A DNA stretch of 38,873 bases from Akkermansiaceae bacterium (GTDB lineage Bacteria > Verrucomicrobiota > Verrucomicrobiia > Verrucomicrobiales > Akkermansiaceae). The notes beneath the pieces were generated by a model that did no database searches, was not told the origin of the DNA, and saw only the letters and a list, made by a program, of their open reading frames with translations. Positions 1 through 8,270 of the stretch are shown one piece after another (the first letter of the stretch is position 1; each line of letters begins with the position of its first letter). The translations under genes and the position numbers were made by a program. The stretch spans positions 1 to 38,873 of the forward strand of contig JAQWZU010000004.1 in NCBI GenBank assembly GCA_029253285.1. The letters are read 5' to 3'.

Positions 1-13
1 TTCGCGGAGCGGC

Positions 14-41
14 AAAATAGGGATCAACGCCCCGCTGTCAA
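14..41 (-). promoter_or_regulatory. Putative sigma70-type promoter facing off the left edge
   Basis: Read on the minus strand there is a perfect TTGACA (plus positions 36-41), a 16-base spacer and TATTTT (plus positions 14-19). It would drive a gene lying left of the window. The spacer is one base short of ideal and the -10 matches consensus in four of six positions, so this is a reasonable guess only. Confidence 0.4.
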
Positions 42-79
42 GGATTTGAGCCCTTTTTCGGTCTTTTTTTAAGCAAACT

Positions 80-109
80 AAAGCGATTCGGCTTCAACCG
101 AATCGCTTT
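80..109. repeat. Perfect 12-bp inverted repeat with 6-base loop
   Basis: AAAGCGATTCGG (80-91) and its exact reverse complement (98-109) flank the loop CTTCAA. A hairpin this strong between genes is usually a terminator. However, neither strand has a T-run directly after the stem: the T-rich stretch at 64-70 lies on the plus strand before the hairpin. It may be a terminator or mRNA-end stabiliser for a plus-strand gene left of the window, or a protein-binding site. Confidence 0.6.
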
Positions 110-344
110 GAAAATTAAATTGGCTCCGTGGTGCTCAATTTTATACTCGCCGCCATCTGAGCCGCGATCCAGAAACTACCCCCGACTCTCCTTCAAAATC
201 CCAACTCAATGGCAGACCGTGCAGGCAAGGTCCGCAAAAATCGTGAGGTACGTTGTTTCGAATGGATCGAATCAACAACTTCAACATAAAGAGTGGTTCC
301 TCCATTCCGAAAATGGTTCCAACCCATGGAGCCACGTCAAATTC
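110..344. other. Intergenic stretch with no recognisable gene
   Basis: Open frames exist on both strands (108-437 plus, 141-335 minus), but their translations resemble no family I know and have no convincing start context. The plus-strand frame also runs into the end of the dehydrogenase gene. I see no RNA gene or mobile element here. Confidence 0.5.
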
Positions 345-1346
345 TCACGGCTTCAGAAGGATCTTCAGCAAACCCTCTTTTCCATCGCGAGAACGCTGAA
401 AATAATCCGCACCTTCTTCCAGCGGAGCAATCGCTGAGATGAGCGGCTTCACCTGAATCTCTCCACTGGCGATGGCATTCAAGGCGTCGGTGCATTCCCC
501 CGCTGCGGCGCAGGATCCGAGGAGAGAAATTTCGCGAGTCACGACCCATTGCAGAGCAAGAGGAACTTCGGCAACAACATTCCCCACGAGACCAACACGT
601 CCTCCTTTACGAACGGCTTTGACGGCTTTCTCCAAGGTCGGGGCAGCGCCGACGACTTCCATCGCGATATCAAATTCCGCTCCGCAATCTTCCGTTCCCA
701 AAAAGGAGGCAGTCGCGCCCAGGTCCATCGCCAGGTCGAGACGTTTCCGGTCCATATCAACGGCAACGATCTCAGAACAGCCGGCTCGCTTGAGAGCCTG
801 CACAACGAGCAGACCAATTAACCCTGTTCCCACGACAAGCGCGCGTTCGCCGGGTTGGGCTTTCACGATATTCACCGCATGCAAGGCCACAGCAAGAGGC
901 TCGGTGAAGGCCGCCTCTTCAAAACTCAGCCCCTCGGGAATACTTTCGAGGATATGCGCCGGGACGATGACCCACTCGGCAAAGGCTCCGTCGCGCTTGA
1001 ATTCGTCACAGGACACTCCCATGACCTGCCGTTCCTCGCAAAGATTCGTTTCCCCTTTTTCACAATGCCCGCACTGGCCACAGTAGACCATGGAATCAAA
1101 CGACACGCGGTCATCGACATTCCAGCTATCGACGCCTTCGCCCAATTCCTCGATCACGCCACTCGCCTCGTGCCCCATGATCATGGGAGGGATGCGGCGA
1201 CCGCTGCTATTATCCATCCCATGGACATCGCTGCCGCAAATTCCGCAGCACGCCACCTTGATGAGGACCTCGCCAGCTTGCGGCGAGGGCTTGGGCTTTT
1301 CGGAAATGGCAAACTCGGAGGGCGCAGTCAGTTCGAGAACTTTCAT
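345..1346 (-). CDS. Zinc-dependent medium-chain alcohol/polyol dehydrogenase
   Basis: A 333-residue member of the zinc-containing MDR family (sorbitol, threonine and galactitol-1-phosphate dehydrogenase branch), expected to oxidise a secondary alcohol or polyol in the cytoplasm. Catalytic zinc ligands are visible as Cys37 in CGICGSDVHG and His59-Glu60 in GHE. The structural zinc site is complete, with Cys89, Cys92, Cys95 and Cys103. The Rossmann glycine motif is at 173-178, and an acidic residue (Asp196) at the end of the next strand favours NAD over NADP. The ATG start gives normal family length. It lies 56 bases downstream of the Sua5 gene on the same strand, so co-transcription is possible. 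The substrate cannot be told from sequence: tdh-, gutB- and sorbitol-type enzymes all look alike at this level. Confidence 0.88.
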   Translation of the reverse strand: MKVLELTAPSEFAISEKPKPSPQAGEVLIKVACCGICGSDVHGMDNSSGRRIPPMIMGHEASGVIEELGEGVDSWNVDDRVSFDSMVYCGQCGHCEKGETNLCEERQVMGVSCDEFKRDGAFAEWVIVPAHILESIPEGLSFEEAAFTEPLAVALHAVNIVKAQPGERALVVGTGLIGLLVVQALKRAGCSEIVAVDMDRKRLDLAMDLGATASFLGTEDCGAEFDIAMEVVGAAPTLEKAVKAVRKGGRVGLVGNVVAEVPLALQWVVTREISLLGSCAAAGECTDALNAIASGEIQVKPLISAIAPLEEGADYFQRSRDGKEGLLKILLKP

Positions 1347-1402
1347 GCGTTAGATGTGACCGCTATTTGCACGGCAGGCAAATCCTAACCGCCGAATTGA
1401 CG

Positions 1403-2428
1403 TCATTTTCCCGAGCCCACACTTGCGCGACGCAGGCGATCATTGATCGCCACCCCGATTCCGGTCTCACTCACCGCTTCTGCCACAATGACATCCACCC
1501 CGGCGGCATCGAGCGCGCGGAGGCAGTAAAACAATCTCACCGCGCCTTCCGCCAACTTCCCTTTCCCAGGACTCATCATTTCAATGGCGTCCCAATCATG
1601 TTTCTCGACAAGTGAAGCATTTCCTTCGCCACGATAGCTGAGCAAACCGTAGCTCTTCCCCTCTTCCGGCTCGAAGGTCACCTTCTTATCCATGAAGATC
1701 ATCGGGGTTGTCGGCGCGTAGTGGCTTTCGATTTGCCCCGGCGACTCGATGTGATCCGCCTTGGTCTTCTTGGGCTTCACCACTTTGGCAAACTTACGCA
1801 AATCTTCCTTGGGAATCGGCCCCGGACGCATCATTCGCAGAACCAGCCCTTTCTCCTCCATCGCCGGAGCGACAATCGTGCTTTCGACCCCGTCACGACA
1901 GGCCCCCCCATCGATCACAAGAGGAATTTTCCCGCCGAGCTCCTCAATCACGGCCTGTGCCGAGGTTGGGCTGATCCGCCCGAAGCGATTCGCGCTCGGC
2001 GCCGCGACCGGCATTTGTCGGGAAACTCCTCGCATCACCTCATGAGCACTGATCCGCACCGCCACGGTATCGAGCCCGCTGGTCACAATATCCGGCACTT
2101 CCGGCCGTTTCGGCAAGACCAAGGTCAAGGGTCCCGGCCAATAAGCCTCAATGAGTTCATCGACCAATTCATCCAACTCCTCGGGCACCATCGCCACTTT
2201 TTCCAGGTCGCGTTTGTGGCCGATATGCACGATCAGCGGATCAAAGCTGGGACGTTCCTTGATCTCGAACACCTTAGCCACGGCCTCGGCATTGAAAGCA
2301 TCTGCCGCCAGCCCGTAGACGGTCTCCGTAGGCAATGCCACGACCTCTCCCTGCTCCAAAAGAGCGATTGCTTCATCGACGGTTTGACGCCAATCTTCAA
2401 AGTCTGCGACGACTAATTTCGTGTCCAC
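1403..2428 (-). CDS. ywlC: L-threonylcarbamoyladenylate synthase (Sua5/YwlC type)
   Basis: Makes threonylcarbamoyl-AMP from threonine, bicarbonate and ATP, the first step of t6A37 tRNA modification. The N-terminal YrdC/TsaC domain covers about residues 10-210. It has the TETVYGLAADA motif near residue 34, the nucleotide-binding Lys57-x-Arg59 (KERPSFDPL) and the SANRFGR motif at 145-151. The 341-residue length and the extra C-terminal domain show it is the long Sua5 form, not the short TsaC form. The start codon is GTG. Its start lies 64 bases from that of aroK on the opposite strand, so the two share a divergent promoter region. Confidence 0.93.
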   Translation of the reverse strand: MDTKLVVADFEDWRQTVDEAIALLEQGEVVALPTETVYGLAADAFNAEAVAKVFEIKERPSFDPLIVHIGHKRDLEKVAMVPEELDELVDELIEAYWPGPLTLVLPKRPEVPDIVTSGLDTVAVRISAHEVMRGVSRQMPVAAPSANRFGRISPTSAQAVIEELGGKIPLVIDGGACRDGVESTIVAPAMEEKGLVLRMMRPGPIPKEDLRKFAKVVKPKKTKADHIESPGQIESHYAPTTPMIFMDKKVTFEPEEGKSYGLLSYRGEGNASLVEKHDWDAIEMMSPGKGKLAEGAVRLFYCLRALDAAGVDVIVAEAVSETGIGVAINDRLRRASVGSGK

Positions 2429-2492
2429 GGCGGATCTTTAGCAAATACAGCTTCATGAATCGAATTAAGAAGCTAGTCTTTTCACCATCAGC

Positions 2493-3020
2493 ATGACGGA
2501 GAACATCATCCTCGTAGGTTTCATGGGAACAGGCAAGTCCACCATCGGGCGCAGCCTGTCCCAAACCTTGAGCTATCCCGTCATCGATACCGACCAGTTG
2601 ATCGAGAAACAGCAGGGACGCAGCATTCCGGAAATTTTCGAAGAAGAGGGCGAGGATGCCTTTCGCGACATGGAAACCGCCCTTCTCCGATCTCTTCTCA
2701 AGCAATCCGGACACATCATTTCCACCGGAGGCGGCATCATCATCCGCGAGGAAAACCGCCAACTCCTCCGAAAAATGGGCTACGTCATCTGGCTCGTCGC
2801 CAGCCCCGAGGAAATCCACAACCGAACCTCCCGTAACAACAACCGTCCTCTTCTCAATAACGAAGACCCCGCTGGGACAATCCGAAAATTGCTCGAGACT
2901 CGAATCCCGCTCTACAAAGAGTGCGCCCACCTCGCCATTGAGACCAACCAACTCAACTTCGACGAGATAACCACCGGGATCATCGAATCTGCCCGCTACT
3001 ACTTCTCCCAACCGGAATGA
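2493..3020 (+). CDS. aroK: Shikimate kinase
   Basis: Phosphorylates shikimate at O3 with ATP in the chorismate pathway. The 175-residue protein has the family's normal length. The Walker A loop is GFMGTGKST at residues 9-17. Substrate-binding residues are present as Asp32 and Asp34 (IDTD), Arg58 and the Gly triplet at 79-81, and a lid arginine sits in NNNRPLL (Arg118). The ATG start follows a short untranslated region. The stop codon overlaps the start of queG by four bases (ATGA), so the two are translated together. I use aroK for the family; aroL would be equally defensible. Confidence 0.94.
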   Translation: MTENIILVGFMGTGKSTIGRSLSQTLSYPVIDTDQLIEKQQGRSIPEIFEEEGEDAFRDMETALLRSLLKQSGHIISTGGGIIIREENRQLLRKMGYVIWLVASPEEIHNRTSRNNNRPLLNNEDPAGTIRKLLETRIPLYKECAHLAIETNQLNFDEITTGIIESARYYFSQPE

Positions 3021-4051
3021 CACCGGAAACGGTCAAGCGAAACGTCCAGTTCGTCGCCCGGCAGCTCGGCTTTGATGATTGCCGCGTCTCCGCCGCGCAA
3101 CGCGCGCCTCACGCCGACAACTATCTCGATTGGGTCGAGCAGGGCCACGCCGGTGACATGGGCTGGCTCGAACGAAACGTCGAACGCCGTTGCGATCCCC
3201 GCAAAGTCCTCCCCGGCTGTCGCTCCGTCATCTCGCTCGCACTGAATTACCTCCCCGCGAAGGATCACCCTGACACCGGCTATCGTATCGCCCGCTACTC
3301 TTGGAACGACGACTACCACGACCTTATCGAAGAAAAGCTCAAGGATCTCAATCTCGCCCTCGAAGACATGGGCGGCCAGCAGCGCTACTACGTCGATACG
3401 GGGCCCATTCTGGAGCGCGACTTCGCCAGTGCTTCAGGTCTCGGCTGGAATGGGAAATCCACGGTGCAGATTCATCGCAAACTCGGTACTTGGTTTTTCC
3501 TTTGCGAACTCCTTACCACCCTCGAGCTCGAACCCGACAAAGCATCGAGCGACCACTGCGGCAAATGCACCGCCTGTATCCAAGCCTGCCCGACCCAGGC
3601 GATCACCGGCCCGCGACAACTGGCCGCAAAGCGCTGCATTTCCTATCTCACCATCGAGCACAAAGGGAGCATCCCGCTGGAATTCCGTCGCGCCATCGGC
3701 GACCGCATCTACGGCTGCGACGACTGCCTCGACGCCTGCCCCTGGAACCGCTTCGCCCAAGTCTCCCGCGAAGCCAGCCTCCACGCCCGCCCCGGCCTCT
3801 TTGACCATCGCCTCCGCGACTTCCTCGCTCTCGACCTTGAGCAATTCCGAGCCCTCTTCGCGAAGTCCCCCATCAAACGAATCAAACGCGATCGCTTCCT
3901 GAGAAACGTCTGCGTCGCCCTCGGCAACACCGGCGGTCAAGATGATCTCCCAGCCCTCTACGCCACCGCCCACAACGAGGCCTCCCTCGTGACCGAACAC
4001 GCCCAATGGGCCATTGGCGAAATCAACGAGCGGGTTCAAGCAACTCCTTAA
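3017..4051 (+). CDS. queG: Epoxyqueuosine reductase
   Basis: Catalyses the last step of queuosine synthesis, reducing epoxyqueuosine in tRNA to queuosine using cobalamin and two [4Fe-4S] clusters. The presumed catalytic Asp127 lies in YYVDTGPILER, and GLGWNGKS follows as in the family. Cluster ligands are Cys181, Cys184, Cys187 and Cys191, then Cys234, Cys237 and Cys241 with Cys207 as the likely fourth. The C-terminal part (about 255-344) looks like the HEAT-like repeat that binds tRNA. Length (344) is normal. It overlaps aroK by four bases and ends at a bidirectional terminator. Other queuosine genes are not in the window. Confidence 0.94.
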   Translation: MTPETVKRNVQFVARQLGFDDCRVSAAQRAPHADNYLDWVEQGHAGDMGWLERNVERRCDPRKVLPGCRSVISLALNYLPAKDHPDTGYRIARYSWNDDYHDLIEEKLKDLNLALEDMGGQQRYYVDTGPILERDFASASGLGWNGKSTVQIHRKLGTWFFLCELLTTLELEPDKASSDHCGKCTACIQACPTQAITGPRQLAAKRCISYLTIEHKGSIPLEFRRAIGDRIYGCDDCLDACPWNRFAQVSREASLHARPGLFDHRLRDFLALDLEQFRALFAKSPIKRIKRDRFLRNVCVALGNTGGQDDLPALYATAHNEASLVTEHAQWAIGEINERVQATP

Positions 4052-4053
4052 AA

Positions 4054-4096
4054 TCAAAGAAGCCACGCCCGCATTGCTGCAAACGTGGCTTTCTTG
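4054..4096. terminator. Probable bidirectional terminator between queG and the membrane protein gene
   Basis: An inverted repeat pairs AGCCACG (4061-4067) with CGTGGCT (4084-4090), extended outward by A/T-rich partly complementary arms (TCAAAGA against TTCTTGA). It lies between two convergent genes, with T-rich sequence on the plus side (TTTCTTGATTGTTT). Confidence 0.65.
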
Positions 4097-4117
4097 ATTG
4101 TTTAGAATTGCCGCTTT

Positions 4118-4630
4118 CTACATCGCGGCACCACCGACTGAGCTTCCGGCACCGATCATGATATAGATAAACCTCGCCGCAATGAAGGTGAAGACCATTC
4201 CTCCGATAACCAGCAGTGCAATCGATCGAACACGTTCATTTTCGTCCGTCTTCAAGAAAATACTAATCACACCAAGTCCAAAAATTGCGGCTCCAAGCTG
4301 ACTCAACAAAGACCAAATCACAGCCCCATTTGGGAATGCAGCCAGAGCATTCTGGGCATCGAGAGTTTGCTCAGGGAGATCCTCCTCTCGTAATTCCTTG
4401 ATCTCATATTTATTAATATCGTCATCATCACTCTGTTGCGCCTCCAACTGGAGCTCATTGATTTCGGCCTGCACACTGGCAATGTCGCCCATGGCATCAA
4501 CTACGCGTGCTTGTTTAAAGGTCAGGACCGTTGAAACTCCGGCCATAATTAAAAATCCGATAATAAGAAGACCTCCTTTGGGGATATTAGTTGGTATCAT
4601 AACCGTTAGATCATGAACCGCAGACCCCAC
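4118..4630 (-). CDS. Small three-helix membrane protein of unknown function
   Basis: I do not recognise this family. The 170-residue reading has three likely membrane helices: GGLLIIGFLIMAGVSTVLTF near residues 18-37, NGAVIWSLLSQLGAAIFGLG near 97-116, and a third near 135-160 starting RSIALLVIGG. Between the first two is a hydrophilic, acidic, probably helical segment rich in Asp, Glu and Gln. The start is uncertain. GTG at 4630 has a GGAG eight bases upstream; an ATG at 4600 (residue 11) would start directly before the first helix and give 160 residues. It stands alone between two terminators and is more AT-rich than its neighbours, so it forms its own transcription unit. Confidence 0.72.
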   Translation of the reverse strand: MGSAVHDLTVMIPTNIPKGGLLIIGFLIMAGVSTVLTFKQARVVDAMGDIASVQAEINELQLEAQQSDDDDINKYEIKELREEDLPEQTLDAQNALAAFPNGAVIWSLLSQLGAAIFGLGVISIFLKTDENERVRSIALLVIGGMVFTFIAARFIYIMIGAGSSVGGAAM

Positions 4631-4773
4631 GGGTCAAGCTCCGTTGACAGGCTTAACCACCAAGGCGTCCAGGCTGGGAAAAGCCTAACAAATAAGCCGA
4701 TTAAGACCGCCCCGCTCTATCAAGGGGTGCCACCCTCTTTGAATGCCTCGAAGGTCATCGGACCGGCAATCAC

Positions 4774-4808
4774 AAAAAAACCCGGGCCTTGAGGAGGCTC
4801 CGGGCTTT
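4774..4808 (-). terminator. Rho-independent terminator of ilvC
   Basis: On the minus strand, just past the ilvC stop, AAGCCCGG(A)GCCT pairs with AGGCCCGGGTT around a short loop with a single bulged A, followed by a run of seven T (plus positions 4774-4780). This is a classic intrinsic terminator. Confidence 0.85.
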
Positions 4809-4829
4809 TGAAATGTGAATCGGAACTGC

Positions 4830-6305
4830 CTAGCTCACGATGGCCTTCATCGCGCCCATGGCTTCACGAAGGTAAATGCCAATTTCTTCGACGGGATGTT
4901 CACGGAGCTCGGCGTTCACTTGAACGAGAGTTTGGTTGTCGACGCCATTGTCGGCAGAAGAGAGTTCCTTACCGATAACGCTGGTATCCACACCCGCCAT
5001 GAAGTCCTGCAAAAGAGGCACCGCTGCGTGCGAGAAGAGGTAACAACCATATTCGGCCGTATCGGAAATGACGCGGTTCATTTCGTAGAGCTTCTTACGT
5101 GCGATCGTATTGGCGATAAGCGGAGTTTCGTGGAGGGACTCGTAGTATGCGGACTCAGGCTCGATGCCGGCTTCCACCATGGCTTCGAAGGCAAGTTCAA
5201 CTCCGGCACGCACGAAGGCGACCATGAGAATTCCCTTGTCGAAGTATTCCTGCTCAGTGATGTCTCCTTCACCTTCGGTTTGTTCGAATTCAGTCTCGCC
5301 GGTGTCCTTGCGCCATCCAAGGAGATTGACGTCGTCGTTGGCCCAGTCAGCCATCATGGTGCTGGAGAACTCACCGGAGATGATGTCGTCCATGTGCTTG
5401 TAGAAAAGATCACGCATAATGAACTTGAGCTGCTCGGAGAGTTCGAATGCTTTGATTTTCGCCGGGTTGGAAAGACGGTCCATCATGTTGGTGATGCCAC
5501 CATGCTTGAGAGCCTCGGTGATCACTTCCCATCCGTGCTGGATGAATTTGACAGCCCACTTTGTGTCGATACCGTCAGCCTTCATCTTGTCGAAGCACAG
5601 AATGGAACCAGCCTGAAGAAGCCCACAGAGAATAGTCTGCTCTCCCATCAGGTCGGACTTCACTTCAGCAACGAAGGAAGACTCGAGCACACCGGCACGA
5701 TCTCCTCCCTGGGCAACACAAAGAGCCTTGGCAATCTCAATGCCCTCGCCGGAGGGATCGTTCTCGCCGTGGCAGGCGATGAGAGTCGGAACACCAAAGC
5801 CACGCTTATATTCTTCACGCACCTCGGAACCGGGGCTTTTCGGAGCCACCATGATCACGGTGAGGTCGCTGCGGATCTCAGTCCCCTCTTCCACGATGTT
5901 GAATCCGTGGGCGTAGGAGAAACAAGCGCCCTCCTTCATAAGAGGCACGACGGTGTTCACCACGTCGGTGTGCTGCTTGTCTGGAGCGAGATTCATCACG
6001 ATGTCGGCTGTGGGAAGCATTTCTTCATAAGTGCCAACGGCGAAACCATTCTCGGTGGCATTGAGGTAAGACTGGCGCTTCTCTGAAATCGCAGCAGCGC
6101 GAAGAGTGTAGGAAACGTCGAGACCGGAGTCGCGCATGTTAAGGCCCTGGTTGAGTCCTTGGGCTCCGCATCCGACGATGACGATCTTGAGGCCTTTGGC
6201 CGCAGTCACTCCGTTGGAAAATTCCGAAGAGTCCATGAAGCGGCAGGTGCCGAGTTCATCGAGTTGGCGACGGAGGGGAAGAGTATTGAAGTAGTTCGTG
6301 CTCAT
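4830..6305 (-). CDS. ilvC: Ketol-acid reductoisomerase (NADP+), class II
   Basis: Converts 2-acetolactate and 2-aceto-2-hydroxybutyrate to dihydroxy acids in valine and isoleucine synthesis, using Mg2+ and NADPH. Starting at [14 protein letters not shown] (ATG at 6305) gives 491 residues, the size of the long class II enzyme of E. coli rather than the common short class I form; an upstream in-frame ATG at 6377 is not needed. The nucleotide-binding loop GCGAQG is at 45-50. [14 protein letters not shown] carries the metal-binding Asp and Glu, and YYESLHE supplies the second-domain acidic ligands. The duplicated C-terminal knot domain of class II is present. It is divergent from the regulator ilvY, with 117 bases between the starts. 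Confidence 0.96.
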   Translation of the reverse strand: MSTNYFNTLPLRRQLDELGTCRFMDSSEFSNGVTAAKGLKIVIVGCGAQGLNQGLNMRDSGLDVSYTLRAAAISEKRQSYLNATENGFAVGTYEEMLPTADIVMNLAPDKQHTDVVNTVVPLMKEGACFSYAHGFNIVEEGTEIRSDLTVIMVAPKSPGSEVREEYKRGFGVPTLIACHGENDPSGEGIEIAKALCVAQGGDRAGVLESSFVAEVKSDLMGEQTILCGLLQAGSILCFDKMKADGIDTKWAVKFIQHGWEVITEALKHGGITNMMDRLSNPAKIKAFELSEQLKFIMRDLFYKHMDDIISGEFSSTMMADWANDDVNLLGWRKDTGETEFEQTEGEGDITEQEYFDKGILMVAFVRAGVELAFEAMVEAGIEPESAYYESLHETPLIANTIARKKLYEMNRVISDTAEYGCYLFSHAAVPLLQDFMAGVDTSVIGKELSSADNGVDNQTLVQVNAELREHPVEEIGIYLREAMGAMKAIVS

Positions 6306-6422
6306 ACTGTGATTGGTTGAATTGACGGCTCTGAATGTCAGGAATCCTAGAATTGTAAACGACGAATCCCATTTCATTTATTGAATTGATCGGGAGACAG
6401 TATTGCATTATGTGAAACGACA
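6306..6422. promoter_or_regulatory. ilvC-ilvY divergent control region
   Basis: This 117-base AT-rich region separates two divergent starts and must hold both promoters. By analogy with the E. coli ilvYC locus, IlvY would bind here and activate ilvC when acetolactate or acetohydroxybutyrate is present. A candidate LysR-type dyad is TTCA-TTTAT-TGAA at 6373-6385; others may exist. I cannot assign -10 and -35 boxes with confidence. Confidence 0.55.
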
Positions 6423-7319
6423 GTGAATCCCGACGAACTCCGCCCTTTTCTCCACCTCTGCGAAACCCTCCATTTTGGGAAAACAAGCCAGGCCTGCAAT
6501 ATGAGCGCCTCCGCCCTCACCCGCGCAATTCAACGTCTTGAGGAAAATGTCGGCGTAGCCCTCTTCCTGAGGGACAACCGGGGAGTAGCCCTGACCGAGG
6601 CGGGGATCACCTTCAGCCGCTACGCTCGGCAGGCCCTGCTTGATTGGGAATCGATGAAGTCCAAGCTCTCGGGTAACGAACTCACTTCGGGAGAAATTTC
6701 GATCTATGCCTCGGTCACGGCAGTTTACAATCTCCTCCCCAACCTCCTCGAAGCCTTCCGAACCCGCTATCCTTCGGTACAACTCTCACTCAAGACCGGC
6801 GCAGCCGAGGACGCCGTTCCACAGGTACTCACCGGAGAATTCGACCTCGCAGTCGCCGCCCTCCCGGATCGCCAACCGGGAAAGCTGGAGTTTCTCCCAT
6901 TGAGAAAGACCGCGCTGGTTTTCATCGGACCGAAAGACAAATCCGCCGTTCCAATGCGTGATGGCTCCCTCGATCTTGCGACGGCAACTTTGGTTCTTCC
7001 CAGCAGTGGCCTCTCCCGCCGAAGACTCGATGCCTACCTCAATAAAAATTCCATTCGGCCCCAGATCACTACCGAAGTCTCGGGAAACGAAGCCAGCATT
7101 GCCATGGTTCGTCTGGGATGCGGTATCGGAGTGGTTCCCGAACTAGTCCTCGAGAAAAGCCCTTTTCGAGATGAAGTGCAGATCATCGATCAGGCACCCG
7201 AACTCGCCGCTTACGAAGTTGGACTTTGCTCCACCCAAAAAAGTCTCAAACGACGAAGCGTCGCCGCGCTTTGGGAACTCGCCTCATCCCGGGACGGCCT
7301 TTTCAAAAATCCAAATTAA
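6423..7319 (+). CDS. ilvY: LysR-family activator of ilvC (IlvY)
   Basis: A 298-residue LysR-type regulator. Residues 1-60 are the winged helix-turn-helix domain (FLHLCETLHFGKTSQACNMS followed by ALTRAIQRLEE), and about 90-295 is the periplasmic-binding-protein-like effector domain. It matches what I recall of E. coli IlvY well beyond the DNA-binding domain: FLHL near the start, RDNRGVALTEAG, SVTAVYNLLP, KTGAAEDAV, a GCGIGVVPELVLE segment and an ELGLC-like end (EVGLC). The divergent position next to ilvC supports the call. The start codon is GTG. It likely represses its own gene and activates ilvC. Its stop is 8 bases from the convergent peptidase gene. Confidence 0.88.
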   Translation: MNPDELRPFLHLCETLHFGKTSQACNMSASALTRAIQRLEENVGVALFLRDNRGVALTEAGITFSRYARQALLDWESMKSKLSGNELTSGEISIYASVTAVYNLLPNLLEAFRTRYPSVQLSLKTGAAEDAVPQVLTGEFDLAVAALPDRQPGKLEFLPLRKTALVFIGPKDKSAVPMRDGSLDLATATLVLPSSGLSRRRLDAYLNKNSIRPQITTEVSGNEASIAMVRLGCGIGVVPELVLEKSPFRDEVQIIDQAPELAAYEVGLCSTQKSLKRRSVAALWELASSRDGLFKNPN

Positions 7320-7327
7320 GAAGCAGA

Positions 7328-7942
7328 CTACCAATCTACGTTGTGCCCGCGGGTATCAATGTGGATGAAAGAACTGTATCGTCCCACGCCACCTTTGAAG
7401 ACCCCCTTGCTGCGCAGGTAACGGGCAGCAGCTGCAACTCTGGAAGTGGAAGTAGCGAACTTAAGATCAAGTGCGAAATTTTTCATGTGCCAGGACTGGC
7501 TCTTTGCCCCGGGGCAACGACGGTTGTATGCCGGACTCCGATAAGCAGACGTAACTTCTCTAACCGGAGAACCAACCTGAGCCGCAATCTTGTCGGTCAC
7601 TTTCAAACTACTTCCCATATTCCGCCACATCGAGCGAGGAGGAAGGGCATTCCAAACGCTCCCCTTTTTCTTGGCATGCGATTCAATCACTTGCATCGGT
7701 GTTACATACTTCAAACGAAGCCCGGCAAGATAGTCAGCATAACTTTGAATACTACGCGCCCCCTGATTGGCAACCCAGCTGGTGGGAAGCTCACTCATAT
7801 CAAGTGGAGTGGAGCGGCGGAAAAGAAATGCTTGGCTGGTTCCCACGGAGGCAGCGAGGCCTGCCGCAGCGGCGGTGGCTGCCGAAATAAAATTGCGACG
7901 AGTGGGGAGGACGATACTTGAGGTCGGTGTTGGCTCTGGCAT
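7328..7942 (-). CDS. Tat-exported M15-type peptidase (DUF882/YcbK-like)
   Basis: A 204-residue exported protein of the YcbK/DUF882 branch of zinc peptidase family M15, related to D-Ala-D-Ala carboxypeptidases and probably acting on cell-wall peptides. The twin-arginine signal is TRRNFISAA at residues 14-22, followed by an Ala-rich hydrophobic stretch and a cleavage site near SQA. Zinc ligands fit the M15 pattern His152-x6-Asp159 and His194-x-Asp196 (SSFIHIDTRG). SAYRSPAYNRR precedes the first ligand, as usual. The role is inferred from family; E. coli YcbK (MepK) is a murein endopeptidase. It converges on ilvY. Confidence 0.85.
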   Translation of the reverse strand: MPEPTPTSSIVLPTRRNFISAATAAAAGLAASVGTSQAFLFRRSTPLDMSELPTSWVANQGARSIQSYADYLAGLRLKYVTPMQVIESHAKKKGSVWNALPPRSMWRNMGSSLKVTDKIAAQVGSPVREVTSAYRSPAYNRRCPGAKSQSWHMKNFALDLKFATSTSRVAAAARYLRSKGVFKGGVGRYSSFIHIDTRGHNVDW

Positions 7943-8210
7943 CTCGCGGCGGAGTATGCAGATTGCCCATTACCTGGCTACAAAAACATTTTAAAACGGC
8001 CGCAACCTATTCTCTCTTTCATGTTTCACTAAAATTTTACGAGGAATTGTGAATAACAACGGTGGAATACATAGTTTGTATGGAATTCCCAATCATTCAT
8101 CGATGTAAATAAACCTGCCATTTTTGCCAAAATCGCCCCTGAATTAATGATTTCCAGCCCAATTTTCCTCTCCCGAAAAAAATCTATTGAGACCTCATGA
8201 CAATCCCCTC
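7943..8210. other. AT-rich intergenic region upstream of hisS
   Basis: The divergent intergenic region between the M15 peptidase start and hisS runs to 8270 (328 bases). It is clearly more AT-rich than its surroundings. A minus-strand open frame at 8029-8256 gives a 75-residue translation with no family resemblance and is probably chance. No RNA gene or repeat was recognised. Confidence 0.5.
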
Positions 8211-8238
8211 TCGACAAGTGGAAATCGGGTCCTATTCT
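8211..8238 (+). promoter_or_regulatory. Putative hisS promoter
   Basis: TCGACA (8211-8216), a 16-base spacer and TATTCT (8233-8238) resemble the promoter seen at the left edge, which also has a 16-base spacer. Transcription would start near 8245, about 25 bases before the ATG at 8271, which supports that start over the longer frame beginning at 8187. Confidence 0.38.
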
Positions 8239-8270
8239 CGCGCGCCCGCGACCCACCCCCTATTCATTCC

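Noticed and set aside
4631-4773. A possible tRNA or small RNA in the gap before the ilvC terminator
   Set aside because: Short GC-rich inverted pieces are present, but there is no cloverleaf, no T-loop GTTCGA sequence and no clear promoter-terminator pair.
4815-6086. A 423-codon open frame on the plus strand opposite ilvC
   Set aside because: It lies fully antisense to a certain ilvC, and its translation resembles no protein family. It is the usual codon-bias shadow in GC-rich DNA.
8029-8256. A 75-codon minus-strand frame in the hisS upstream gap
   Set aside because: No family resemblance, no ribosome binding site, and it covers the putative hisS promoter.
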